Below, in pieces: positions 7,617 to 16,633 of a stretch of DNA of 40,818 nucleotides; position 1 is the stretch's first letter; the number at the start of each line of letters is the position of its first letter. The DNA lies in NCBI RefSeq assembly GCF_937129525.1, contig NZ_CAKZNK010000044.1:1-40818 (forward strand), read 5' to 3'. This DNA is from an uncultured Chloroflexus sp. (GTDB lineage: Bacteria > Chloroflexota > Chloroflexia > Chloroflexales > Chloroflexaceae). Both the position numbers and the translations under genes were made by a program. The notes under the pieces are model-generated. The model saw only the letters and a list, made by a program, of their open reading frames with translations, had not been told where the DNA came from and ran no database searches.

Positions 7617-9863
7617 TCAGAGTAAACGCTCAATTGTTGCCAGCAGCGCCTGTTGATCAAACGCTCGCTTCACGATGTATGCATCGGCGCCAGCGGCTAG
7701 ACCCCGCTCGCGATCGGTTGGATTATCAAGTGATGTGACCAGGACTACCGGTATAGCGCGGAGATGCGGATCCGAGCGAATCCGCTCGGTCAGCTCAAAA
7801 CCGTTAATGCGTGGCATATCTACATCGCTCAGCACAAGCTGGCACCCTTGCTGATCGCGCAAAGCGCGCAGACGCTCAAGCGCCTCCTGGCCATTGGTGG
7901 CAAGAACAACGTGATACCCCGCCGACTCGAGAATATTCTTTTCAAGGGTGCGAGTGGTAATTGAGTCGTCAACTACCAGGATCGTGGGTGTTCGGCGTGG
8001 CTCGACCGGACGATCAGGGGGTAGCAGATGCTGCGATGAGGTCATTGCGGCGCGCAATAAATCAACCGAATCGAGAATGGGAGCAACACTGCCATCGGCC
8101 AGAATGGCAGCACCACTCACAAATCGCACTCGCTGCAATGGGAGCGGCAGACGATGAACAACCAGCTCTAGTTCCTCGCTGACGGCATCAACCAGGAACG
8201 CGACACGGCGTTCGTTAACGCCGAGCAGAATCGCTGGCGATGGCGTATCCAGGTCAATGGCAGTCGGTGTTTTCAATCCTAGAAGCTGACCGAGCGCAAT
8301 CAAGGGCAAGGGCCGACCTTCGACCAGCAACGCAGTGCGACCTTCCAGCGCGCGGATATGGTCGCGACGAGCCTGAACAATCCGCTGCATGCTATCCAGT
8401 GGCAGCGCAAAGGTGTGCCCGGCAACTTTCACGAGCAGGCCGTGCGAACGTTGCAAGGTCAGCGGCAGGCTGAGATTGAAGGTAGTGCCTTGCCCAGGAG
8501 TGGAGGTGACAGTCACCTGCCCACCCATCCGTTCAACCGTTGTGCGCACAACATCAAGACCGACGCCGCGGCCTGAAAGAGAACTTACGCTAGTCTTGGT
8601 CGAGAAACCGGGCATAAAGATGAGATCAAGCGCCGCATGATCATCAGCGCGATCGGTGTCGCGGGCGCTGACAATGCCGGAAGCAAGCGCCTGCTGCCAG
8701 ATCCGGGCCGGATCGATACCGGCGCCATCATCGCTGACACTCAGGTTCAGTCGATCGGCAGTGGCGCGCGCTGTCAGCTTGATCAAACCTGTTGGCGCTT
8801 TGCCGGCTGCTTCGCGTTCGGCGGGTAATTCGATCCCGTGATCAACGGCGTTGCGCAGCAGATGGAGGCAAATCATCCGCACTTTATCGAGCACTTGCCG
8901 ATCGGCTTCAGCGCCGCCGTCATCGATGACGAATTCAACCTGCTTGCCTGCGCTGCGGGCCAGTTCGCGCACGTGCAGGCGCAACGGGCCAATAATTTCG
9001 GTCAGTGGCGCCATCCGGGTTTGCTGAATCTGCGCCTGCAAGCGCGCGCTAATTGCGGCCAGGCGGTCGTGATCTTCGCGCGCGCGCGTCGCCAGTTGGG
9101 CAACCTTCGTTTGCAGAGTATCAATAAGCTCATTTGCCAGTTCCAGTGTTGTTAGCAGCGCTTGCTGGTCATCGATAACACTGCGCGACGAACCGCGACG
9201 CGAGTCCGTTCGCAGTAGTGGTCGGGCTTTGCGCCAGGCTCGCCGCCAGCGCTCAGTGAGCGGCGCCAGATCGTGTAAATCGCGCGCCAACTGGCGTGAA
9301 CGCAACGTGCAGGTGAGCAATTCACCGGCCTCGTGCATCAGGTGATCAAGCACGCTCACTTCGACGCGAACGCTCATATCAGTGGTTGCGGCGCCGGTTG
9401 TGCTATCGCTGACGGCGCGCGCAGGTGTGGTCGGCGGAACAGTAGTGGCGGGGGCAGGCGATTGAACAATGGCTGACAACTGTGCCAGCATTGCTGCGAA
9501 GGCCGCTTCGTCGGCAATGTTGCCCGGCACGGCCTGATTCATCAACTCGCCGATCAGATCGAGCGATTGGTAGATCACATCGCAGATGTCTGGACTGAGG
9601 GTGAGCTGATTTTGACGCAAGGCGGCAAAAATATTTTCTACCTGATGGGCAAGCTGTTCCACCGTTGCCACGCCGGCGGCGCGCGCGCCACCTTTCAGAC
9701 TATGGGCAGCGCGAAACAGGCGGTCGATCATCTCACGCCGCTGCGGATGATCCGGCTGGCGTTCCAGGTCAAGCAGAATATCGGCAATCGCTTGACGATG
9801 TTCGGCCTGCTCAGCCCGGAAGACGGCCAGCACTTGCGATTGGATGTCGTCAGGAGAGAGCAT
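7617..9863 (-). CDS. cheA: CheA hybrid histidine kinase with C-terminal receiver
   Basis: 748 residues from the ATG at 9863, which has GAGGA upstream; the frame is open to 9884 but that start has no such site. Domains in order: Hpt with phosphoacceptor H54 in RAAHSLKGGARA; a variable Thr/Pro-rich linker (about 140-165); a dimerisation region; HATPase with N-box LLRNAVDHGIELP, G1 VSDDGAGID and FMPGFSTKTSVSSLSGRGVG; a CheW-like domain (SHGLLVKVAGHTFALPLDSM); and a receiver domain at the C-terminus (TILVVDDS, phosphoacceptor in LVLSDVDMP, Lys in YIVKRAF). Only one Hpt is present. The CheA-receiver architecture, without a P2 CheY-docking domain, is usual in pilus/gliding chemosensory systems. It autophosphorylates under MCP control and feeds CheB and CheY-like receivers. 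Confidence 0.95.
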   Translation of the reverse strand: MLSPDDIQSQVLAVFRAEQAEHRQAIADILLDLERQPDHPQRREMIDRLFRAAHSLKGGARAAGVATVEQLAHQVENIFAALRQNQLTLSPDICDVIYQSLDLIGELMNQAVPGNIADEAAFAAMLAQLSAIVQSPAPATTVPPTTPARAVSDSTTGAATTDMSVRVEVSVLDHLMHEAGELLTCTLRSRQLARDLHDLAPLTERWRRAWRKARPLLRTDSRRGSSRSVIDDQQALLTTLELANELIDTLQTKVAQLATRAREDHDRLAAISARLQAQIQQTRMAPLTEIIGPLRLHVRELARSAGKQVEFVIDDGGAEADRQVLDKVRMICLHLLRNAVDHGIELPAEREAAGKAPTGLIKLTARATADRLNLSVSDDGAGIDPARIWQQALASGIVSARDTDRADDHAALDLIFMPGFSTKTSVSSLSGRGVGLDVVRTTVERMGGQVTVTSTPGQGTTFNLSLPLTLQRSHGLLVKVAGHTFALPLDSMQRIVQARRDHIRALEGRTALLVEGRPLPLIALGQLLGLKTPTAIDLDTPSPAILLGVNERRVAFLVDAVSEELELVVHRLPLPLQRVRFVSGAAILADGSVAPILDSVDLLRAAMTSSQHLLPPDRPVEPRRTPTILVVDDSITTRTLEKNILESAGYHVVLATNGQEALERLRALRDQQGCQLVLSDVDMPRINGFELTERIRSDPHLRAIPVVLVTSLDNPTDRERGLAAGADAYIVKRAFDQQALLATIERLL

Positions 9864-9922
9864 AGCATCCTCGCCTCGGCGCAATAGAATTCCTCAAGCA
9901 ATGGCGATAGCCGTTTGCGCTT

Positions 9923-11782
9923 TCAGAGCCGGTAAGAGGCCACTGTCTGCTGCAACTTCTGCGCCAGGATATGCAGGTCTTGGGCGGCGCGTTCAGCCTG
10001 CCGGGTCGAAGCCAGCGCCTGAGTTGTAGCTTGCTGAATGTTCGTCATAGCCTGACCGATCTGCTCCATACCGACCATCTGTTGCTGGGCTGCGGCGGCC
10101 ATCTGGATGTTCGCCTGGGCGCCGCTTTCGACCTCGCTGGCGATGCGATGAATGATCCGTCCGGCCTGCGCGGCCAGGGTAACACCTTGTTCAACCCCTT
10201 TAGCGCCCTCCTCGGTGACCATCACTGCCGCATTGGTGGCCTTCTGAATCTCGGCCAGAATATCGCGCACCTGCTGCGCAGCCGCCTTCGAGCGTTCTGC
10301 CAGCTCGCGCACGTGTTGAGCAACGACAGCGAAGCTGCGTCCTTGCTCGCCTGCTCGCGCCGCTTCGATGGCGGCATTCAGGGCCAGTAAATTGCTCTGA
10401 TCGGCCAGTTCGCTCACGGTGGTCATAATCACGCCGATAGCCTGCGTCTGTTCGGCCAGGCCAAGGATGGTCTGGGCAATTGTCTCGACGCGCGAACGAA
10501 TTTGATTCATGCCATTAATCGTATCCTCAACTGCCTGCGCGCCCTGGCGGGCAATCTCAAGCGCAGTTTGGCTGTCGTTGGCGACCTGGGTGGCCTGTTT
10601 GGCTGTCTGCACTGAGATGGCCTTGACCTCATCAATCGTGGTTGCGGTCTGCGTTAGCGCCGCTGATTGCTCGGCAGCAGACGAGGCCTGTTGCGTGGTA
10701 GCGGCCAAAATCTCGGCGGCGGCGGTGGCAATATCGGCATTGGCGTGCTGAACCTGAGCCGCAATTGCGCGCAAACCTTCGACCATGGTATTCAGTTGCT
10801 GGCCGAGGAGAGCGAGATCGTCGTTATTGTTCGCGACCGGGAGGCGAACGGTGAGATTGCCGCGGGCCACTTCGGCTGCAAACGCACTATAGTCACGCAC
10901 CACCTGTTCGAGATACTCTTTGGCGATTTTGGTGGCACTGGCGGCGCGCAATTCCTCATTGGCGCGTCGTTGTTCTTCCAACTGATTGCGGATGGTGCTG
11001 GCCATCTGGCTGAAAGCGACTGCCAGCCGACCAACTTCATCTTTCCCGTCAGGGAGGTGATAGTGTTCGCTGATCTTGCCGTTTGCCATCTGCATCGCGG
11101 CGCCGGTCACCATCCCCAGCCGTCGATCAATGCTGCCCGCAATAAACAGTGTGAGCAAGGTGCCCAGCGTGATAGCTGCAAATGTGCCGCCAATCAATAC
11201 CATTTGTAGATTACTCGTTGCATTTGCCGACTCCGCCAGCATTTCATCGAGCAGATCCTGTTCGAAACTGACCAGTTGTTTCATCAGGTCGCTAATGCGG
11301 ATGAATCGGTTGCGACCGATCCGGCTGGCCACCATCTGAATCACCTGGTCAATCGAGGCTTCACCGCGGATCACGGCATAGCGCAGCTCAATCAATGGTT
11401 GGGCAGCTTCAGCTTTCCATAATGTCACTTCATCGTCGATTTCGTTAATCAACTGATAACCAATGGTCTGATCTGGAACGATGTCGCGTAACTCGGCCAG
11501 CAGATCGTTGTACTGCTTCTGCCCACTTTCATATTTGTCAAGGAAGGTCGGATCGCCCGTGATCAGAAAGCCGCGCTCGCCCGATTCCATCATGTGCAGG
11601 CTGGCTTCCATCTGATAAGTATGTTGAATCACTGCATATGTTTTTTGCAACTCTTGTTCGCGCTCTTGCGCAGTCTGGAGCGCCTGGAATGCCGCAACTG
11701 CGACGAAGATCATTCCGATCAGGATGAGACTGACAATAAGCAGGATTTTATTGCGCAGACTGATTGAATTGAGGAAGGCCAT
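9923..11782 (-). CDS. Methyl-accepting chemotaxis protein with CHASE3-like sensor
   Basis: 619 residues, membrane receptor. TM1 is at about 13-33. A helical extracytoplasmic sensor of CHASE3 type follows, with the hallmark [22 protein letters not shown]2 is at about 195-217 ([20 protein letters not shown]). A HAMP domain follows, then a long coiled coil with a second HAMP-like segment ([16 protein letters not shown]), and finally the MCP signalling hairpin with the highly conserved tip [20 protein letters not shown]. Gln/Glu-rich methylation helices flank the tip. CheR and CheB in the same operon would modify it. The ligand is unknown. The architecture resembles PilJ-like receptors of pilus-linked systems. 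Confidence 0.93.
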   Translation of the reverse strand: MAFLNSISLRNKILLIVSLILIGMIFVAVAAFQALQTAQEREQELQKTYAVIQHTYQMEASLHMMESGERGFLITGDPTFLDKYESGQKQYNDLLAELRDIVPDQTIGYQLINEIDDEVTLWKAEAAQPLIELRYAVIRGEASIDQVIQMVASRIGRNRFIRISDLMKQLVSFEQDLLDEMLAESANATSNLQMVLIGGTFAAITLGTLLTLFIAGSIDRRLGMVTGAAMQMANGKISEHYHLPDGKDEVGRLAVAFSQMASTIRNQLEEQRRANEELRAASATKIAKEYLEQVVRDYSAFAAEVARGNLTVRLPVANNNDDLALLGQQLNTMVEGLRAIAAQVQHANADIATAAAEILAATTQQASSAAEQSAALTQTATTIDEVKAISVQTAKQATQVANDSQTALEIARQGAQAVEDTINGMNQIRSRVETIAQTILGLAEQTQAIGVIMTTVSELADQSNLLALNAAIEAARAGEQGRSFAVVAQHVRELAERSKAAAQQVRDILAEIQKATNAAVMVTEEGAKGVEQGVTLAAQAGRIIHRIASEVESGAQANIQMAAAAQQQMVGMEQIGQAMTNIQQATTQALASTRQAERAAQDLHILAQKLQQTVASYRL

Positions 11783-11802
11783 AGCCGGCTCCTTCTCGAT
11801 AC

Positions 11803-12192
11803 TTATGCCTGATTGGCATCGGCCAGGGCAATTGCCTGGGCTACGACGTTGTGCAATTCCAGAGCCACGTCATCTTTGAAGAGGTAATCGTCAGCGCCGA
11901 GCGCCAGCGCTTTTTCCACGCTGGTGATCTGATCGCGGTGTGAAAGCATGACAACCGGGATGTGACGAGTGGCGCGATCTCGTTTCAGCCGGTCGAGGAC
12001 TTGAAAACCGTCGAGCATCGGCAGATCAATATCGAGCAAGATGAGATGTGGACGCAACGCGCAGGCAGCGCGCCAACCATCAAGGCCATTGTCCGCAATC
12101 TGCACCCGATAACCGGCCTGCTCGAGCATAAGGCGAAAGTTGAGTGCCTGACTTGGGCTATCTTCAATGAGCAGAATGTCGGGACAATTCAT
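11803..12192 (-). CDS. Single-domain response regulator, CheY/PilH-like
   Basis: 129 residues, receiver domain only. Acidic pair E10-D11, phosphoacceptor D54 in LILLDIDLP, the conserved Ser in VVMLSHRD and the Lys in YLFKDD are all present. The DSPSQ segment after the acidic pair also occurs in this operon's CheB. There is no output domain, so it acts by binding a motor, pilus or phosphate-sink partner. It lies 11 bp after the first cheW and 20 bp before the MCP, so it is co-transcribed. Confidence 0.92.
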   Translation of the reverse strand: MNCPDILLIEDSPSQALNFRLMLEQAGYRVQIADNGLDGWRAACALRPHLILLDIDLPMLDGFQVLDRLKRDRATRHIPVVMLSHRDQITSVEKALALGADDYLFKDDVALELHNVVAQAIALADANQA

Positions 12193-12203
12193 AAGCGCTC
12201 CTC

Positions 12204-12752
12204 CTACGGATGAGTCGGTTCATCGGCAGAGTCCACAGCCAGGCGCGGGTCATGTAACAGTCCGGTGGGATCGAGATGAATGGACAACTGCTCATCAACG
12301 CCGAGCACCCAATGGACGCCGTGGCCGGCAATGGACGACGGCGTTGGCAAGAGGGTTGGTGTTTGGGGCTGTACCGCCAGCACCTGATCGACCAGGAGCG
12401 CCGCTTCGATTGCGCCATCGCTGACGATGAGCAAATGCATTGAAGGATTGGGCATTGTCGGCGCCAATCCGAGTAGTGGCCGGATGTCAAGGCAGACGAC
12501 CAGTCGCCCGCGCACGTTAATCAGGCCCAGAACGGCGGGTGGTACTGCCGGCAGTGGCGCGATTGACTCGAAACGGAGCACTTCACGGGTGGCGGCGGCA
12601 GGTAGACTATAACGTTCGTCGCCGAGCGAGAATTGCAGGAAGAGTTCGCCAATGGCGGCAGTGGCGTTTTGATCGCGACCGGCGAGCGCGCGGGCGCGTT
12701 CGCGGAGGATCTCGCGGGTGTCAGGGTTGGAAAGCAGATCGATGAGATCCAT
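12204..12752 (-). CDS. cheW: CheW-like coupling protein, first gene of the che operon
   Basis: 182 residues from the ATG at 12752, preceded by GAGG at good spacing; an ATG at 12764 is open but has no such site. An N-terminal helical extension of about 35 residues (MDLIDLLSNPDTREILRERA) precedes the CheW domain (FLQFSLGDERYSLPAAATRE, LGLINVRGRLVVCLDIRPLL, AALLVDQVLAVQ). The extension resembles those of PilI/CheW variants that begin with a charged helix. As first gene it sets the start of the operon, and the upstream gap of 274 bp to selD should contain the promoter. Confidence 0.9.
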   Translation of the reverse strand: MDLIDLLSNPDTREILRERARALAGRDQNATAAIGELFLQFSLGDERYSLPAAATREVLRFESIAPLPAVPPAVLGLINVRGRLVVCLDIRPLLGLAPTMPNPSMHLLIVSDGAIEAALLVDQVLAVQPQTPTLLPTPSSIAGHGVHWVLGVDEQLSIHLDPTGLLHDPRLAVDSADEPTHP

Positions 12753-12845
12753 AGATGGCCTCATTGCCAGTTGCTACGAATGCAGAAGACTTGTGCGCTG
12801 TGATGGGTATTGGAATTGAGCTAGAGTTTGTCTCCTTATCGATGA

Positions 12846-12875
12846 CAGATTTTCAATCTGAATGACCGGCGTCAA
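12846..12875 (-). promoter_or_regulatory. Possible che operon promoter and small palindrome
   Basis: In the gap upstream of the first cheW, the minus strand has TTGACG (12870-12875) followed after 17 nt by the weak -10 AAATCT (12847-12852). The -10 overlaps a perfect palindromic element, CAGATT-N3-AATCTG (12846-12860). The -35 is good and the -10 poor, as in activator-dependent promoters. The rest of the gap (12765-13026) shows no gene. Confidence 0.3.
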
Positions 12876-13026
12876 TCGAGAGGAATATATTGTTTGTAAC
12901 TTCTATTATCGCGCGTTATCCGTTGTTGGCGAGTTGTGGATGCGTATCAAATAATGACTTTTCTGTCAACTATGCTACTGCGTGGTTGTTACGAACATGT
13001 TACTGGAGAAGTCAATGTCTAAATAT

Positions 13027-14067
13027 TCAGGTAATTGTGATACCTGTGCCGGCGATCACTTCGCCAATCTCCCAGATCGGCTGGCCAGCGGCGACACAAA
13101 GGTCCCGCAGCGCCGTAGCCGCCGTCGGCGGCACTGCAATGAGCAGGCCGCCCGAAGTCTGCGGATCGGCCAGGAGTAGCTGATGCGCGGGCGAGATGGT
13201 AGGGGCGAAAGAGGTGTATGCGGCAGCATGGTCGAGGTTGCGTCGCAGACCGCCGGGCACCATACCGGCTTCGGCATATGATAACGCGCCGGGCAGGGCT
13301 GGCACGTCAGTTGCGTTGATGCGCAGACCAACTGCGCTCTGGCGGGCAATTTCCGCAGCGTGACCGAGCAAGCCGTAACCGGTCACATCGGTCGCAGCAT
13401 GCGCTTCAACCCGAGACATCAATTCGGCAATCTGGCGGTTGAGCGTGAGCATTGAGGAGATGGCGGTTGCCAGGTCAGTGGCAACGACAGCGTTTCGTTT
13501 GGCCGCGGTAGTAATCAGACCAGTACCGAGCGGTTTGCTCAGCAATAATCGATCGCCGGGCTGAGCGCCGGCTTTGGTGATGATGCGAGCCGGATGAACC
13601 AGGCCGGTCACGCACAAGCCGTACTTCGGTTCGCGGTCGGTGACGGTGTGGCCGCCTACCACAACAGCGCCGGCCTCGGCGGCCTTGTCGATGCCGCCTT
13701 GCAAAATTGCGGCGATGATGGACTGATCGAGATCGTCGGGAAAGGCAGCGATGGCGAGCGCGAGAATCGGCTTCCCTCCCATGGCGTAGACATCGCTCAG
13801 CGCATTTGCGGCAGCGATGGCGCCATAGGTATAGGGGTCATCGACAATCGGCGGGAAGAAATCGACTGTCTGCACCAGCGCCGTGTCGGGATTGAGCTGG
13901 TAGACTGCTGCGTCATCGCTTTCGGCCAACCCGATCAGCACCTGGGGATGGGTTGGCGCGCGCAGTGCAGCCAGCACCGAAGCCAGGGCACCCGGCCCCA
14001 ACTTCGCTGCTCAGCCGGCGCAGGCAGCCAGATTGGTTAGCCGGATGCGTTCGCGTTCGTCGGTCAT
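13027..14067 (-). CDS. selD: Selenophosphate synthase, selenocysteine-containing (UGA read-through)
   Basis: Makes selenophosphate from selenide and ATP. The simple open frame begins at a TTG at 14001, but the frame continues upstream through one TGA (14011-14013) to an ATG at 14067 with AGGA about 11 nt before it. The restored N-terminus reads MTDERERIRLTNLAACAG-Sec-AAKLGPGAL, exactly the SelD pattern in which this residue is the catalytic Cys or Sec. Sec is residue 19 of 346. The remainder has the SelD/AIR-synthase fold with VDFFPPIVDDPYTYG, NALSDVYAMGG, VVGGHTVTD, DVTGYGLLGHA and DPQTSGG. A SECIS-like hairpin follows the UGA. A cell using this gene needs selA/selB/selC elsewhere; none is in the window. 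Transcribed alone from its own promoter, upstream of the che operon. Confidence 0.9.
13973..14011 (-). promoter_or_regulatory. Bacterial SECIS-like hairpin in selD
   Basis: Directly after the UGA, AGCAGCGAAG (14011-14002) pairs with CUUCGGUGCU (13982-13973) with only one G-G mismatch. An inner stem, GGGC/GCCC (13998-13995 with 13989-13986), closes an apical loop, CGGGU. The GGU lies 18 nt after the UGA. From memory this is the same offset as the SelB-binding GGU in the E. coli fdhF SECIS. Pairing was found by eye, not by folding software. Confidence 0.75.
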
Positions 14068-14111
14068 CGCGCTTGTCCTGGTGGTAAAGTTATGATGAGC
14101 TATCAATGCTA

Positions 14112-14140
14112 ATAATAAGCGCAAAAACGCGCAGACGCAA
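14112..14140 (-). promoter_or_regulatory. selD promoter
   Basis: Minus strand: TTGCGT (14135-14140), a 17-nt spacer, TATTAT (14112-14117). The start site would be near 14105, about 38 nt before the selD ATG at 14067. This supports transcription that includes the codons upstream of the UGA. Confidence 0.6.
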
Positions 14141-14198
14141 AGGGTTGAACACTATCGAATCGATGCAGTTCCTTCCCTCTTGCCGTAGCTACGCGATT

Positions 14199-15827
14199 CT
14201 ATAGACGCTGTGGAGTATTGAGCCGCAGCGGATTGCTATTTGACCCGAACGATACGGTTCGCCGTTTCAAGGCATAGGCAATGCCTTCCTGCAAGGTAGC
14301 TTTCGTTATGATCTCCTTCAGATCGATCCCGATTCCAACCAGCGTTTGGGCAATTTCCGGGCTAATTCCGGTTAAGAGGACCTGTGTGCCGAGCAAACTG
14401 GCAGCCTGGGCAGTGCGGATCAGCGCGCCGGCAACCTGGGTGTCAACCACATTGACGCCGGTAATGTCGATAATCGCCACGGTGGCCTGATAGCGGCTGA
14501 CCCCGTTCAGGAGCGCCTCCATGATCTGTTGCGCGCGGGTTGAGTCAATAGCGCCGATTAGCGGCATTGCCACGATACCGTCAGCAATCGGTATCAGTGG
14601 AGTACTCAGCTCGCGCAAGATCGCCTGTTGCGCCTCAATGATCTGCTCTTGCAGCGCCAACCGTTGTCGTTCCTGTTCGACGCGCAATTGTTCGCTGATG
14701 TCGTGGTTGATCGAGGCATAGCCGATCAGATGACCGCGGCGATTGCGCAACACCGGCGCCGCAACCTGCATGGTGATCGTCGAGCCATCGCGATGACGAT
14801 AGCGCAACGTTGTGCGCCCGATTCCGTGTTGTCGGGCATGGCGGATAAGGGTGTCGAAGGATGGTTGATCGGCTGGTTCGATCAGATCGCGCCACAATCT
14901 GCCGGCTAGCGTGTCGTAGCCAAGCAAGGCTGCGAAAGCCGGGTTGGCGTAAGTGATTCGCAAATCGGGGTCGGTAATGCCAATCCCGTCAGGCGCATTC
15001 TCGACCAATAACCGAAACGTATGTAGCCCCTCTTCCTGGCGACGCAATTCGGTAATATCTTCGTAGAATCCGAGCACCCCGATGATGGCGCCATCGCGTT
15101 GCAGCGGAACCTTGCCGGTGCGGACATAAATTGTTGAGCCGTCACTTCGTGTCAGCGACTCTTCGATATTCAATTTCGGGCCGGTGTTCATGATGACTCG
15201 GTCGCTGTATTGGTAGACCGGCGCCTGTTTGTGCCATGGCAGATCGAAATCGGTTTTGCCGATAATTTCGTTGAAGCTGCTCAGTCCGGCATCGCTCAAG
15301 ACGCGCCGATTACAACCGAGAAATCGCGACTCTTTATCTTTCCAGAAGACGCCAACCGGCAGATTGTCGATCACGGTGTAGAGCATGTCGCGTTTTTCGC
15401 GCAGTTCCTGGCGGAGCCGCACAAGCGGTGAAATATCGTGACCGATTGAGGTAAATCCAGCTACGTGACCCTGGTTGTCATAATGGATTGTCACCGACCA
15501 CAGAAACGAGAAGACGGTACCGTCGCGATGGATGATGCGATTCTCACTTTCAGCCGTGCGTAGACCCTGCTGCACCCACTCGATAACCTGTTGCTGTAAC
15601 CGTTCGCGGTCGTCAGGGTAAGTAAGTTCCAGGACGCTCTTGCCGATACACTCTTCTGGCAGGTAGCCAAAATAGCGTTGCGCAGCGCTGTTAGCATAGG
15701 TAATAATGCCTTGCAAATCCGCTTCCGTCACGAGGAGTGAAGCGCCATCGAGCGCAGCGGAGAGTCGGGAAAGGCGGGCAGGATCAGAATCGTGGCCGAA
15801 GGAGGTGAATGAAGTGTCGGCGGGCAC
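14199..15827 (-). CDS. Triple-PAS sensor with C-terminal RsbR-type STAS domain
   Basis: 542 residues from a GTG at 15827 with a perfect GGAGGT upstream. Three PAS/PAC modules follow one another: about 20-137 (TEADLQGIITYANSAAQRYF, FTSIGHDIS), about 145-262 (VFWKDKESRFLGCN, LGFYEDITEL) and about 268-385 (PDGIGITDPDLRITYANPAF, GYASINHDIS). A coiled coil and a STAS domain (about 410-525) complete the protein, with IIDITGVNVVDTQVAGALIR carrying the Thr equivalent to the RsbR phosphorylation sites. No kinase or transmitter domain is present. Such proteins act as sensory subunits of stressosome-like or anti-anti-sigma pathways. No RsbT-type kinase gene with intact motifs is adjacent. Ligand and cofactor are unknown. 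Confidence 0.88.
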   Translation of the reverse strand: MPADTSFTSFGHDSDPARLSRLSAALDGASLLVTEADLQGIITYANSAAQRYFGYLPEECIGKSVLELTYPDDRERLQQQVIEWVQQGLRTAESENRIIHRDGTVFSFLWSVTIHYDNQGHVAGFTSIGHDISPLVRLRQELREKRDMLYTVIDNLPVGVFWKDKESRFLGCNRRVLSDAGLSSFNEIIGKTDFDLPWHKQAPVYQYSDRVIMNTGPKLNIEESLTRSDGSTIYVRTGKVPLQRDGAIIGVLGFYEDITELRRQEEGLHTFRLLVENAPDGIGITDPDLRITYANPAFAALLGYDTLAGRLWRDLIEPADQPSFDTLIRHARQHGIGRTTLRYRHRDGSTITMQVAAPVLRNRRGHLIGYASINHDISEQLRVEQERQRLALQEQIIEAQQAILRELSTPLIPIADGIVAMPLIGAIDSTRAQQIMEALLNGVSRYQATVAIIDITGVNVVDTQVAGALIRTAQAASLLGTQVLLTGISPEIAQTLVGIGIDLKEIITKATLQEGIAYALKRRTVSFGSNSNPLRLNTPQRL

Positions 15828-15864
15828 GGACGACCTCCGATACGAAAACCGATTATCTCATTAG

Positions 15865-15897
15865 AGAACGGGCTACCAGCCGGTGGCAGCCCGTTCT
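15865..15897. terminator. Intergenic hairpin between the CBS and PAS-STAS genes
   Basis: AGAACGGGCT (15865-15874) and AGCCCGTTCT (15888-15897) form a perfect 10-bp stem; the loop itself contains ACC/GGT pairing. It lies about 80 nt beyond the CBS gene's stop and upstream of the PAS-STAS start. No U-tract follows on the minus strand. Confidence 0.5.
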
Positions 15898-15979
15898 GCG
15901 CACGCTACTCATGGTAATCAGAAAGGTTTATTACGTCAATGCTGGTGTAAACGATTTTTTAACGAATCGGTGAAAGGTT

Positions 15980-16444
15980 TCAGAAACGCGGATGGCTCTC
16001 CAGTTGCTGAACGAGCGCTTCGAACAGATCGCTCTCGGTAATAATGCCGATGACGCGGTTTTGTTCATCGATGACCGGCAATCCGCCGATCTTATTTTCA
16101 ATCATCAACAACGCCGCTTCGCGCAAACCGGTTTCAGGCGTGACTGCAATCGGATTTTCGGTCATCACCTCATAGACCTTCACATTGCGTAGCGCCTGAG
16201 CAATATCGACCGGATCCAAACCGGCAACCCGCATGACATCGGCGCCGCGAATGTCACCCTGAGTAATAATTCCGCGCAATTCACCGGTATCTACCACAAC
16301 CGGTAGCCGCCGGATGTCGTGTTCGCGCATCAACGCCAGCGCTTCACTCAGCGGCGCAGCAAGGTTGATGGTAATGGCCGGCGCGCGCATCCAGTATCGA
16401 ATCTCCTGTTCTGCCGGCACAGCCGGTTTGGGTTTGTTCGTCAT
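15980..16444 (-). CDS. CBS-domain pair protein
   Basis: 154 residues from the ATG at 16444, which follows a perfect AAGGAGG; the frame is open to 16603 but that extension has no ribosome-binding site and runs into the promoter region. Two CBS motifs make one Bateman module: about 22-80 (YWMRAPAITINLAAPLSEAL, LRGIITQGDI) and about 92-150 (VYEVMTENPIAVTPETGLRE, GGLPVIDEQNRVIGIITESD). Such stand-alone modules bind adenosine nucleotides and regulate partner proteins. The partner cannot be named here. It is probably a single-gene transcript. Confidence 0.9.
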   Translation of the reverse strand: MTNKPKPAVPAEQEIRYWMRAPAITINLAAPLSEALALMREHDIRRLPVVVDTGELRGIITQGDIRGADVMRVAGLDPVDIAQALRNVKVYEVMTENPIAVTPETGLREAALLMIENKIGGLPVIDEQNRVIGIITESDLFEALVQQLESHPRF

Positions 16445-16582
16445 GATGCGCCTCCTTGCGCTGATAAGACGATCTAATTTACTTTTATCGTACCAGAAAT
16501 CACAGCTCAGTATGGTGAAAGGTTGCGGGGTCGTAGTAATTATGCGACAACCAGATCGCTGGTTCGGTTCTGAGATCATTTG

Positions 16583-16618
16583 CTGTCGCCGAAGGTGGTA
16601 CAATACCTCTGCCGACAG
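16583..16618 (+). promoter_or_regulatory. Extended -10 promoter of the cyclotransferase gene, within an inverted repeat
   Basis: TGGTACAAT at 16596-16604 is an extended -10 element about 30 nt upstream of the GTG start at 16634. It lies between CTGTCG (16583-16588) and CGACAG (16613-16618), a 6-bp inverted repeat that could be an operator. No good -35 is seen. Confidence 0.45.
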
Positions 16619-16633
16619 AAGGGAGGAAACGTT

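Noticed and set aside
13027-14001. selD starting at the TTG at 14001, or selD as a pseudogene broken by TGA
   Set aside because: That start removes the catalytic residue and has no proper initiation site. The sequence before the TGA is perfect SelD N-terminus with its own start, ribosome-binding site and promoter, and a SECIS-like hairpin follows the TGA.
16445-16603. Longer N-terminus of the CBS protein
   Set aside because: A perfect AAGGAGG precedes the ATG at 16444; the extension has no family similarity.
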